From assembly GCA_034401135.1 (NCBI GenBank), contig JAWZSP010000001.1, positions 3,968,001 to 4,032,000 on the forward strand: a stretch of 64,000 nucleotides of DNA, in the 5' to 3' direction. The notes under the pieces are model-generated. The model worked only from the letters and a program-made list of their open reading frames with translations. It made no database searches and had not been told where the DNA came from. Below, one piece after another: positions 33,783-45,775 of the stretch. Every line of letters starts with the position of its first letter. Position 1 is the stretch's first letter. Source of the DNA: Volutella citrinella (Eukaryota > Ascomycota > Sordariomycetes > Hypocreales > Nectriaceae). The position numbers and the translations under genes were made by a program.

Positions 33783-36700
33783 TCAAGCAAACACCTTCCC
33801 GGGAGGGAGCAGCGCCCAATGGCCACCGCATGAGCATTTTCGCTGCTGGCCTAGTACGAACGTAAACCCAGGTCGGTTTCCAAACACATCCTCCATCACC
33901 GCCGCACATCGAGAACAGCGTCTCCACTGCTGCTCCGGACTCGGCTTTATCTCCGACCGCTTGAATGCATCCACGTAGACCATTCCCCGTGCCCGCTTCG
34001 CCGCCAGGCTGTGCCTATCATCATGGACTTCGAGGAGGTCATAGTCGGCGAAAAAGAGCTGTGCTCGATCTTTCAAGTTGAACTGCGGCAGATCCTGTTT
34101 GAAGAACTTGAGTATGACCTTGAGGAAGGCGAGAGGAGGTGCTTGGGATAGCAACATTGCCAGTTCGAACTGTGTGCGAGCTGTTTTGACTGCCATGTCG
34201 ATTTGCTTCCCCTGGAGTTGCGGTTGCTGTGCCTTGACCAAAGTGGGCAGGAATTGTTGGTAAGACTGGCGAATGTCATTACCAAGAGTTGCCAGGAGTT
34301 GATCAAAATCGTTAGCCTTGAGAAGAGCAGCCGAGGTGATCCTTTGCATCTTCTGATACGCCTGCTGCAGGCGGGGAACAGGTGCGTTAGACGTATCAAT
34401 CGTAGCAGACTGCCTCCTGTAGAATTCGATGGCCCTTTTGCTGATGCCTTCTAAATGGCCGAGGCGACGGGTGACCGCAGAAAGGAACCCGCGGCTCGAG
34501 GAGCTCAATAAGAAATGAAGAGAAATGTTGTTTCTCTCATGAAGGTATGTTGCCACTTCGGCGAAGCGCTGGGGCTGTAGGAGCTCCATGAACTTTTCAT
34601 CATCCATGAGCTCATACAAACAATCCACCAGCCAAGAAACAAGGTCCAGCGACCATTCGGCGCAGCCCACGAGTGTTTCCACAACCTCTGTAGTTGGCCG
34701 TTAATAAGGGGGGCTGTAAACGGATGGAGGGAAGCTTACCAGGCTCATCGAGAGGATTCAGCTTTTCTTTTATCGTCAGCGGGGTGTTACTAGCGATGGT
34801 GATGAGCACCACGACGTTTCGCAAGTTGAGTGACAACATTGCAAACTTTCCCTGGAAGGACCGAGGGTTGAATTCTCCGTGAAAACCCAGGGCATTCGAA
34901 ATACTCAAACATGATTGCAAAGTCCCATTGCGAACAAGGGCATCATGATGTGTGTCTTCAGAGTAATCGACGTTGACCTTGTGGATGCGGATGAGCTCAG
35001 TGATCCAATCCTTGATGAATTCTGGTTCATGTTAGCATGCGCCGTTGGGAACGAATCAGGGGTAGTCGGACTTGGCTTTGCGGCAAATGGCTGGGCCAAC
35101 GCAAGGATGTCATCATAACTTTGCTGATAAAATATCGACGGGGCCATTGCAACAGTGAGACCAGCAACACTGGCGGCGTATTGGTCTGGAAGGCTGTTAG
35201 GGCACGGATATGTCATGATGACAATGTAAAAACCCACCATCCATCATTGAGTCGCCAATATCGTTTCCAGCGTAATGAAGTCTGTTCCACTTCATCTTTC
35301 CATCGTCCCCAAGCTGTACCATCGAACAATAGGTTGGTGAGAATGCGATCTGCTGACCTGTTGCGCCATCTGTCAATCAAGGTAAACTTCACGATTATTT
35401 CAGGTCATGACCTACATGGCGCTTCGTCTGTGAATGTCCAGCCAACTTGTCGGAGGTTCATCACCTTTGTGAGGTCCTGAATCACGTATATCTCTTCAAA
35501 TGTAGCCCTGTCTCGATACTCCACCGTGCCGTCCGAGAAAGAGAGAATTAGGATCTTTCCAAAATTGATGGCATGAAGCGCGATAATAATTTTGTTGATA
35601 ATAATGGGATCAATCTTTTGCAGTTGAGTGACGTTTGGTAGCTCTGACGACACGCTGTTGCGGCGATTCCCGAGCTGCTCAAAGGCGGGGTGCAGGCTTT
35701 GTTTTTGCTCGACGGCTTCCCAGCGGTCGATTATACTCTGAGTCATTTCATACGACCCTTCATCCGGAGTGCGCGACCTGACCGCGATAACCATGGGCGG
35801 CGTGGAGCTCTTTCCTGGGCCCTGGTCTCCCAAGGACTGTAGAACCTCGAGGTGGCAGAGCTCGGCAAGGCAGGCTTCAACGTTGGTGTCGCTGGAGCCG
35901 TTTTGCAGCCAGTTGACGGTTGCAAGGTGTGTTTCTATCAGTACTGGGTTTAGTACTTTTGATGGTGGAGCTGTCTTGTCAGAGGATTGAGGTCCTCCCC
36001 AGTGGATCTCGATCTTGATGAGCCTCAATTGCTTTGAGCTCGTAGCTAGTGCAAGAAGTAGAAATTCTGGACGTATTAGCATTTGGTCTGGCGCAACCAG
36101 GTGGCGAGAACTTACGCCTCTCGGATGCAAAGGTTGCATGTGTAACGAGGTCATCCGACGAGTTCACGCTTTCTAACTCCATGGTTGTCTCCTCGACTCG
36201 GTTGTTCGTTTGAGACCAGAACATGCGTAGAGTACCATTGGTAGTCACAGTGAAAAGAGCGCTCTTTGATGGGTTGGGGTGATATGGGTACCCAGTCTGA
36301 ACGAATGCGCTCTCGTACTGGTAGCTGTGGCCATGTTTGTTCGCAGGCCCATATGTCGCATGGTATTTCTGGATGAATTAGACACCCAAAGGATCAAAAC
36401 GATGCATCTTGGCTTACCTGTGGATTGAAAGGGGGGATTCCGAGCCAGTAAGCGCCGACCACCGCGTGCATATCGTCAACAGGGTCTGCATCCCACATCC
36501 TCTGAGGGAAGGGTTGATTGAGTGCTATCGAGAAGCTGATAATGGCTACACGCCCGACGGAGTCGATGATTGCCAGGTCGGGACTGTTGGTACCTGCCCA
36601 TACCAGGTGAACCAGAGGGATAGTTGGTGAGCCCTTGACGCTCTGGCATATGGTGGGATCACTCAGATCCCATGATCCGTTGTCGGGATGCCGCCGCAGA

Positions 36701-37006
36701 TATCGAAGCTCGATAGACTGCCCATCGGAACTGATGGAAGCGATAGTGCCGGTCCTCGACCAAGCTACTGTCCTGTGCGACTGTTAGCCAACAAAGTAGC
36801 CTCGTGGCGTTGCTGGTGAAAACAAATGAGGGACCCTACTGGCAGCAGCCTCGGCTCCGCAGCTCGTCCATCCGTTGCTGAAGCTGTTTACCCTGCGACC
36901 TCACGGGCAGGGACAAGGCGACACCGTCGCCAAACAAGTCGTCGACATCGTTGAGGTCCACCGACAATGTGTTGTCCAGGATCAACGGCATCTTTTCCGA
37001 GGTCAT
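33783..37006 (-). CDS. med16: Mediator complex subunit 16 (Sin4)
   Basis: An eight-exon gene coding 952 aa, exons 37006-36840, 36772-36418, 36368-36116, 36066-35416, 35369-35238, 35185-35072, 35021-34740 and 34687-33783; every phase agrees. MED16 belongs to the Mediator tail, linking activators to RNA polymerase II. The N-terminal part is WD-like (SVDLNDVDDLFGDGVALSLP, DELRSRGCCQTVAWSR, PTIPLVHLVWAGTNSPDLA, FVQTGYPYHPNPSKSALFTV). The middle holds SPTYCSMVQLGDDGKMKWNR and LGFHGEFNPRSFQGKFAML. The C-terminus ends with a zinc-binding-like module, CSRC then CSCGGHWALLPPG. One intron uses a weak GTCCGA donor, chosen because it alone restores the conserved frame (KPKFIKDWITELIRIHKVNV). Two in-frame start ATGs exist; the upstream one (MTSEKMP) is preferred. 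Confidence 0.9.
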
Positions 37007-40000
37007 GAGGGCGACGTGAGAACATCAAAGGGTATCCAAAATTTGAGAAAACTTAAAGAGCAAGTGAGTAAAGGAGAATACGGTGAATCACGGCACTCTC
37101 ATAATTAGCTGATGCGGTACCTGGCCCGGGTTGCGAACTGAAAGAGCCCTATGGGACCTGGTGAGAACCGGGAAAGACTGAGCGAAGCCAAAGACCGTCA
37201 ATGGCAGTCGGTCTTGATTGGCTGGCCGTCGCGACACTTTGGACGCGCAGGCGGCAAAACTTCGGATGAGGGGGCAAAGCAGGCAACTGCCATCATCATC
37301 TTGATACACTGTTCCTTCTTCAGTCACCTCTCTCACGTAATTAGTCAAGAAGAATGATTGAATAGTCAAATAACACACATTTATTTTCTTTACTGATTTT
37401 TGTCACTAAATAGCAAAGATGTTGCATTTTATTTTCTGTCTTCACCGGCTCTCAAGCTGCCCCATGGTTGTCGCCGGCCGACCACCAGTCCATCTGGCTC
37501 TCGATAAGCCTCTGCAGGGCCAGAAAGTATAGCCCATTTGCGTGTCGGCAGAAGGTACTATATTCATCTGATGTGGATTGCTTTCAGACCCCATTGCGAG
37601 GCCTACCTCACAAGACAGGTGCCCCTTGGGAAAGTCATATTATGAGTGCTCCTAACATACCACCCCATAAGCTCGACGTGCTCGCTAAAATCGAACGACT
37701 TAATTCTATAGACTAGGGTAGCTCCTTAACGTTGTGTCATGGCTGTGTCTGTGCTTTCTCCACTGTTAGACTTGCTGGTAGGCGGTGTTGACATACGTAG
37801 CACTTATCGCACTTGGACCCTTGGCTGCTTGGTTTGAAACAAGCCTGGCAGGGGAGCGAGCCTTGGGCGACGATTTCTTGTCTATGATGCCATGAGACCC
37901 TGTGGTGCCCCCGGTTGATCAACGGACCACCAAGAGGGCTCCTCACATGCCATGGACTGGATACGTAGTACATGACATTGTAATGGGAGGTCCTACACTG
38001 GGTCATCCTTTGAGGGTAGGGACATTCGCAGCATGGATACTGATTGCTTCTCTCTTGAGTAGTTGCGCTGGGGTTGGCTCTTGTCGGGAAAGCTGACTGG
38101 CGAAGGTCTGTAACAACGGATTGAGCCGGGGCACAGGTGCTCTTTGGTGGGATTAAAGGATTCGAACACGTCGTTCTATCGGCTTTTCACCGGATGGATG
38201 CTTTCTTGCGGTTTCGGAGATGGTTCCATGTGGCAAGGCTTTAACTCGCACAAACCCGTTTTCCTAGGATGCATCCAGTCTGCCGGAGAGGCCGATAATG
38301 ATGATCAGCCTGCTCGGCTGTCGATGTGACAGGGCGTAAGCCAGACCCCTATCGCACGTACCCCTTGCCCGGTTCTCCTCTACCCGTCACTCCCACCGCT
38401 TTCTGAAGTGGGTTTGGTATGGGTCGATAGGAGTGGACGGCTCTCCAGAAGAATTTGTCGAGCCCCAATGGGAACCTCAGCTTGGCATGAGGCCGCCTAC
38501 TTGGTTTGAGATCAGTCTTCAACGATGTCGCAAGGGTGCTGACCAACGTGCCAAGTATTGTAGGTGACGGAGCAGGTCCAAAAAGAGAGGCGAAGACATT
38601 GGACAACCTCTAAGCTCAGTATTCTACTCCACAAGCCCCCGCATCCCAATGTTGGATTCCGCTGTCGTACCAAAGATATTCGAAATTTGGTTGCCACGAT
38701 CAGTTAGTTCAGAAACGTCAATGCTGCAGAGAGCCTAGCGTCAATTGCTGGCATCCGTCGTTCTTCAAAGCTGAGCCGAAAGAGGAATTGGGCGTTGAGG
38801 GCCCTTGCAGGGTGACAATGAGAGTGGGAACGTGGGCCACGGTGGATGCAATACGCGGCCAAGCGTTTTGCACGGGGCAGCCGACAGCAACCTTTGGCAC
38901 TCTCAACTGTGCTGTGGCCAACACTTTCACGTGGATCTGGCATTGATCTCACATGCGGTGATTTCGGAGTGAGCGCCCATGTTTCAGGGGACGATCAGAT
39001 TTGAGCGTCCAAGGGCACTGATGCATGGGAGCTGGAGAAGAGGCCTCTGCTAATAGACCTACGCCTGTAATCGCTGGTAGGAAGAACATTCTGAGTTTGG
39101 CGATTGAAAGGGGGAACCTACATTGTATTAGGCTAACTGGTTCATTCCGTCGAACTTCACCAGTCAAACAGCAACACCTCAAGCAGTCAATTAATGAAGT
39201 CTCAGGAAGCGAGATGGGGAGCTTGCCTGGCTCATTGTTTGATGATTGAGAGGCGTGGACAATAGCACAATTCCATTTCGGGGTGGGTGGGGGTGAAGAG
39301 ACATGACGGAGATATCCATATGGATGGGTATTTGCTTGTCCAAGGATGCTTGCTGTGCGTCGTACCAGCTGCTGCCCGTGTTGAAGAAAAATTACTGGCA
39401 GTCTCCATTTACCTGGCCACGGGTTCCAGTGGTTAGTCTGTTGCGGAGCCAGTTGCGAAGCCCACCCGCATACCACCACCGTGGTTTAGTGCTCCGGCCC
39501 CAGAGCTTAGCTTACTCCATCCGTTCCGAGTGGCTTCAGCAAGGCCACAGGCAAGCCGACGGCAAGCTGCAACGGCGAGGCGCCCCGGCCAACTAACTAG
39601 AGTTCCGGGAGGGCGGGGCAGGGGCTCGGCTTTGGTGGCCTAGCGCTGGAGCAGCCCGGACCACACTGGTGGTATTGGATTCCTTTCTGCTGGGGCTTGC
39701 CGGGGACTGTGCTGGTGCTGAAACTGTTGTGGTACTCTGTCGCCTGACTGACCTGACAATACCGCGGTAAGAGAGCCTGGTGTTATCTTTTTTTGGTGCA
39801 AACCGCGAGGGTTTGGGATGCTACCCCGTTGTCCATGGGCGTATCACCCAGACGTTGGGGGATGACCGCCGTAGCGGGCCTGGCTTGAGAGCTGCGTGTC
39901 GCGGGAACCCTGGACCAGAGGACAACAAGAAGCTGAGGCCAGTTGCAAGGGCCAGGGTGCGGCGGAGGAGACAGGACCAGCCCCTAGACCGGTGGCCCGG

Positions 40001-40856
40001 CCTGTTGCAGCACCCTTTTGCTGCTGTTCGCCGAGGATGGGGACCAGCTCCTCGTAGTCCGTCGTATCGTAGTACCCAGCCATGTAGCAACTAATTTGGG
40101 TGCAAACCCTCGGAAAGGAGTAGTTATGCCCTTCAACCCTTGTTGGTTCTTCGGCTGGCCGCCGAGTGCGGGACGTTGCCTTGCATCAGATGCCGCGCCC
40201 TTTCCTTGTCTGTGGCTCTGTGGTGGTCCGTACGAGAGTTGCGCGCGCAGGAGGAGGTTGCATCACGGCGACGCTTGGGGGTAATAAGGCGGCTGGGGGA
40301 GCTTGAGCTGTTGTGTTGCTGCGTGGCAGCCGTTGACGCAAAAGGTTTATTACGAGGACGGGGCATCGTGCTCTCTTGCCTCCTGTATCGCGTGCTTCTA
40401 TTTCCTTCTCTGCCCTAACACCTCGCTCCTTCCCCGGACGGCTTCTGCTCGCTGGTGTGTCGCCAGTCTGCACTAAACACCACTACCATTCGTAGTGCAT
40501 CTTTCTCTGACCACCCAACGGAACCCCGAACACGTACTTATCCAGGACCGTCCCTCGTTATTGACTTTTTGGCTGCACCCAGAGTACTGTGCCTTCGTTG
40601 GACCCCGTTCTTGACCTTCAACTCGACCATTGACCTGTCACTACCGGTTCTCGCCCCATTCACAACCAACGCATGCTGGGGACCTGGTGGACCCATCGGT
40701 GCTCATTTCCAGTTTCCCTTATGATCAGCATTCGTTATCCTGCTCCATCGCGGGTCCTTGTCTCTGGGAATCAGGCTACGAGCCTCCCTGTCGCTCTAAT
40801 TAAGTGCCAGTTATCGTCCCCGGCCGCCTGGTTCGCCTGGTTAATTGGCTGTCGTC
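37007..40856. other. gene-poor intergenic region
   Basis: About 3.85 kb between divergent MED16 and the low-complexity gene at 40857. No open frame carries a family feature. A minus-strand frame at 37737-38006 has several CxxC pairs but no support. The last 450 bp before 40857 are C/T-rich and probably form the promoter and leader of the next gene. Confidence 0.45.
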
Positions 40857-43800
40857 ATGGGCAGAGGAAATCGTCCTCCCGTAGCTGGCCTCCAGTGGGC
40901 CGGCGTCGACAGGCATCTCCAGTGCGGCGTTGCATCCGACAATGCCAACGGGGGCGGCAATCATAGCCACGGCCGGGGCGGCAACGGTCACTTCCTGGTC
41001 GACGACGAGGAGTGCTCCGAAGCTAATAAAACCTTCCTGGAGACGGAGACAATGTATTCCGGTTCTGGGAGCCTCGATTATTACCCCCCTTCTACGCCGG
41101 CCCTTTCGTTGCTCAACACACAAGCATACGTCTACGCATACGCATACGCATTTTCACTCGCATCTACAGTTACACAGCAGACAGTGGCGGACGGACAGGA
41201 AGACACCGAATTCTCGACAATTCTGCAGCCACGTCCGCAATCGCATCAACTGCAGGTGCTGGGCCTCGATTTCGACCGCGTCGGCAGCGAACAATCGCCC
41301 GACTGGGTTGACAAGAGCTTCCTGCTCTCGCGCAAGACGAGCTGCGTGACCATGTCAAGCCGACGGACGGCGGCCACAGTCGATGCCACTAACACTTTCC
41401 CGTCGCAACAACGACCCCCCTCGAGCCCGCGCCATCGCTGGCGCCCAGAACCAGAGATTGAGTTCAGTCTGCCGCCCGCGCTGCGGCTGGGCGACCAAGA
41501 CATCGGAAGCCTAGCTTACCACCGTGCCTGCCTCAGCCAACTTGACCACCACGAACGCCTCTCCCCAGAGAGCCATCTCGACCCTGACGACCGCCGCCCT
41601 TCGTCATCCCGCAGCCACCTTCGAGTCCGGCGAAGGGGCAAAAGCTCGGAACCAGATGTCACCAAATGCGAGCGTGTGTCGTCTGACGGTTCGTCAAGGA
41701 ATCTCTGCGATAGCCCGCTACCGACAATGACACGGGACGAGTTCGAGGCTCTTCCGCCTACAATCCAACGCAAGGTAATTACTAACGTCTCTCCTTTTGT
41801 CTGTGGTCTTACCTTTTGTTGTTGTCCTGTCGTCATACAAAGACTTTGGTGCCAGGAGCACGAAAAAAAGCAAAATGCTGCCAGCTAGTGCGAGGCGTTC
41901 CCCCTTCCCCCTTCCGGCTCATGCGAACTACCTATCCGCTTCCTTCGCTACCCTTGCCTTGTCCCGGGCGTTTTGCACAATTTGAAGCCCAAGGATGTGG
42001 TGTCTTGTCCTCCAGCCAACCGGCCCGTCCTGTGTGATGCCATCCGTCTCCAGACAGGCACCGCCCTTCCCTCCCTTCTCCGACCAATTCCCATCGATTT
42101 CCCCTGGCAGCACATTCCGACTGGCAGGGAGGGACGGGCGGCTTTGGTTTTGGTATGGCGCCGTATGATTGGACCCATTATCACGCCGCCCCTGCCTTGG
42201 TTTGGCGGCAATCTGCAGTATTTCTCCTGCAGCACACCAGAGCTGGCCAGTTGCCGCCTGGACGTGGACGAACACCCACCAGTAGGGATGCCATCCAACC
42301 CACCACCCTTGTCTCGCCTAGCCTGGTCTGCGGTGCCTGGACCGGAGCGCCATGGTTGCAGCGCACTTTGGTGGATATTGATTGGCCCTGTCTCCTTGAT
42401 GCAGTCTCTCTGGTCAACTCCTATCACACTGCCAGCCCATTGCCAGCGGGACAGTGGCCTAAAGCATGCAGTTTCTGTGAGATCCATGCCTCGTGGAGCG
42501 CGCAGAACTGGAGCAGCAACAAACCAGAGCACCAGACTTGCCCACCACTCGTACCCAGACGCTCTTGGTCCCGCTCCGAAAAGCTCACTCGTGTCGGCAC
42601 TGGCTACAGTGTTTCGTTCCTGCATTGAGACATATTCATTCCCTCTCAGTCATGTTCCCCTCATCTGCCATAAGAGTCAGGGATCCCCTTTCGATACTGC
42701 TACCCCTCTGCTCGCCGTCCGTGCCCCCTTGAGCTTTCTCATGCTCTTCTACTTTTACCCACCATACTGCACCACCATCTACCACCCCATGTTGCCTTTC
42801 ACTTGCTGAGTTTTGTGCTTCTGCTGCAGTACTTTTCCATCATTGAGCGATCACAACTTGTCCACTCGCCGCTTCTTGGCGGATCTGTTGGTTTACGAAG
42901 CTCCGCCTGCGACTCGTCAGCCTCACCCAACCCCGCCCAAGACAAGTATTCCAAGGATACGCGAGACTGGAAGAGGGAGAAGGGTTTCGATTCTCCTGAA
43001 CCAGCATCTCACGCCCAGCCCCTCGTCAATCCAACAGACCAGCAATTCTACGCAAGCCTACCGGAGAAGATCAAGCGTCGTCATCTGAGCGAGGAGGAAC
43101 AACTGGCTGCTCGTTGCCACCAGCAAAGCACTGTATTCGGCTCTATCGAGGGCCACGGCATTAAAAACACCAAGGTCCGGACACGCGAAGCGAAGATGCC
43201 TTCTCCTCTTTCCAGCCCAGCGCTCTCTGATACCCAATCGTCAATGTTGGGCACGCAGCCCCATGTTTCGGACACACCCATCGGAGTAGCTGAAAAGAAA
43301 CGGGAGGACTCCCTCTACGACAGCTTCCGATGGTTGGACGAAGATGAAGGGCTGGACCTTCGGCTGTACCTGGATGACTACCACATCAATCTTCGTGAGG
43401 AGGTTCCGGTGCCGAACAGGGACCGTCGGCCCTCGTTTCGACGAAATCTCTCCATCTCCAAGCTACCGTTTGGGCGATCTTCTCTGTCATATCCTCGACC
43501 GTCCACCAAGGACGCACTTCCCGCTCTGCCTACGCCTGCCCAAAGCCCAGTGCCAAGTGTGGGAAGCCATGGTCGGCGCAGATCCCGAGCGCTGTCGCTG
43601 ATTTCACTCCAGAAGCAGCCCATCGTGGAATTACCTACAACGGCGGACCCAGCAGCCCATTACCAGGACCCCGAGGCGAGAAAGAAGGTACGGGCCTTCT
43701 TGGCGTCGAGCCAGAAATTCGACGAAGCGCTGGAGTTTGGCTTCCCGTCCCTTGAGGGGCTTGAGTCCCGCGGTACCAAGGCGATTGGCGGGACCAGCAA

Positions 43801-44233
43801 CTCGCACAAGCTACGCAGCTTCTTGGAAGATGAGCGATCTTGCAGCGACAGCGACGAAGTGTCTCTTGCGGACCCGGAGTCACCGAAGACACCCCATCTG
43901 TTTGAGCGGCCGGCACCAACACGGCCGCATCGGCCCAGCACCGACCATTGTGCAGCGGCCCCGGCCGACAGGGAGATGACGCTCCGTATGACGTTGACGA
44001 GACCCGACCTGAGGGCAAATGACGACCAACTCTACGGCTGGAAGCGGACTGGCCACGGGCGGTCGGTGTACACGAGGGATGAGCCATCTTCTAGTCCACT
44101 CGTATATGCCCGTGACAACAACCCGAAGCAGAGCATCGAGAAACAGCTTGCCGCACTTGACGAGTGGCACGATCATCAGCCACATGACAACGGCGTCGTG
44201 AAGCGATTCTGGAACAGGGTTCGGCGGTCTTGA
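40857..44233 (+). CDS. low-complexity fungal protein, function unknown
   Basis: A two-exon model (40857-41774, 42830-44233) giving 773 aa. Exon 1 ends in EALPPTIQRK at a GTAATT donor with a CTAAC just inside; exon 2 starts after CTGCTGCAG with YFSIIERSQL, so the helix continues across the junction. The protein is Ser/Pro/Arg-rich with acidic patches. The more ordered parts are LPPTIQRKYFSIIER, FYASLPEKIKRRHLSEEEQL, YDSFRWLDEDEGLDLRLYLD and EARKKVRAFLASSQKFDEAL. The tail is basic (VVKRFWNRVRRS). Similar fungal proteins are often labelled mucin on composition only; there is no signal peptide here. The 1,055-bp intron is far longer than others in the window, so an alternative first exon or start within it is possible. 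The 5' start is uncertain. Confidence 0.65.
41775..42829 (+). other. 1,055-bp intron
   Basis: Inferred from frame continuity between 41774 and 42830; borders are GTAATT and TGCAG. It is some ten times the usual length here. It contains several open frames (for example plus 41973-42809) but none shows coding character. A hidden alternative promoter or first exon is possible. Confidence 0.55.
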
Positions 44234-45217
44234 TTGCAACTTACTTTTTTCCTGGCGCCACGGCGGGGGCACGCCGACGCTCGCTCCGCCCGAAACAACA
44301 GCAACAACAACTGCATGATTATCAAATTCAAATTGGCAGCCACTGGATGTGCTCATAGGCGTGTGTCTCAGGGGACATCCCTGGTGTCGCACGTGGCCTT
44401 GAAAGCATACAGTACACAATTTCGTCTGGCGTTACTCTACCACACCACAACCATTCTAATAATTATTGACCGAAGCACGGTTCATGACATGATCTTGCGT
44501 TCTTTTCGCGTTACATTGGTTTTTCTTTTCGGGCCCGTCAAACTCTGGTTTGCCCAGCAGCATATTAGCTGACACTTATACCCTCACTGTTACCATCTCA
44601 CCGATAGAATTGTCCCCGGGGCTCATGCAATCCCGCATTATACTTGTCATTTAACGGAGTTTACTGGAACCTTTGCATGATTGCATGTCACTCATTCACC
44701 TGATAACAAGCGGGATCTGATGGTGGTGGAAAGGGTGCTGGAGTTTCCATCAGCACGCAGAAGGAGTGCGCAAGGATACGCAGGCAGGGATTACATACTT
44801 ACGCCGCCGGCAATACATTAGCATGAACATGAATGAATGAAAAAAAATACGTGCAGCGATCACAGCCAAACTAAGAAAAAACAAGTGAACCACCAAGCAT
44901 GGGCCCATGGGGGGTCCGGGGGCGGGGAGGGGGGGCGAGCTCCAAGGCCTCCACCAGATGAGCTAGACATTTTTGTGGGCTGCATTGCATTGTTTCACGC
45001 TTGCGGCTTTTGCATGTCTGCTCGTTTTGTAAGATTGTCAGATTGTCGTTATTTATGCCACGCACGTCGTGCCCACCTAGACGTTGTTTTGGGCAGCATG
45101 AGCTCTAGGCTTCTTCTAGATAGCATGCGTGATCACTTCGTTTGTTGCCATGCTGAAGGTGCTAGTCTCGTCCTGGCTACCTTGACTAAACCCCCCAGAG
45201 TGTCTCTACAGCCACGA
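44234..45217. other. intergenic, convergent 3' ends
   Basis: Lies between the 3' ends of the low-complexity gene (plus) and the small secreted protein gene (minus). It includes AT-rich sequence near 44460 and 44840 and a G-rich tract at about 44905-44940. No gene is visible. Confidence 0.5.
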
Positions 45218-45775
45218 CTAGACAACAATTGCGGGCAGCCCACTCTGCACCAACTCTTGCTTAGTGAAAGGGCCGGATAGCTCTTTGGGGAACGTTTGCT
45301 TTCCGTAGTTTACTGAAAAAAAGGCATCAAGGGGAGCCGAGACCTTGCCAGAAGATAAGGTAAGTTGTGAGGACCTACAGGATCAGTTGATATCCTCAGG
45401 GCTATTGATGTAATAGAAAAAGGCTTACCCTTTAGCCGCGCAACTAAGGTGGAAAATCTCCATTACGTTCTCTTTAACATGGAGCTTGACCGAGAACACC
45501 AAGTTTTCACTAAAGTTGCCTCCAGTTGGGGCTTGGATTGCCTTCCTATAGTTCCAGCTGTCTCGAGTAGTGCCTCTGTAGTCGGCGCTGATATCGAATG
45601 TGAAGGCGTCAATCAACCCCTCCCCGTGTTCACCGAGGCCTACGGCGAGAAGGATGTTTTCGATAGTAAAGGTGGTAGGGGGGACACATGACGGCTGGAC
45701 GACGACGGCCTGGGGGGCTGCCAGAGCCGAAGGTACGGAAGCGAGGAAAGTAGCGAGAATAGTGGTGAGCTGCAT
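45218..45775 (-). CDS. small secreted protein
   Basis: Two exons (45775-45429, 45374-45218) joined across a 54-bp intron (GTAAGC donor, CAACTGAT branch, TAG acceptor) give 167 aa. Without splicing the frame stops at once after CAAKG, so the second exon would be missed. The N-terminus is a clear signal peptide (MQLTTILATFLASVPSALA, cut near residue 20). The mature part has two cysteines, Cys30 and one in FHLSCAAKG near 112, probably disulfide-bonded, and beta-rich stretches such as GLIDAFTFDISADYRGTT and NLVFSVKLHVKENVMEIFHL. It ends in QELVQSGLPAIVV. I do not recognise the family. A cell-wall or host-interaction role is possible for any such protein but is not shown. Confidence 0.72.

Noticed and set aside
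37737..38006. Minus-strand frame with CQACF, CDKC and CQH cysteine pairs resembling a zinc ribbon
   Set aside because: Isolated, no start or splice support, and the flanking sequence is non-coding in character.
41973..42809. 278-codon plus-strand frame inside the long intron
   Set aside because: Overlapped by frames on both strands, no domain, and frame continuity supports an intron here.
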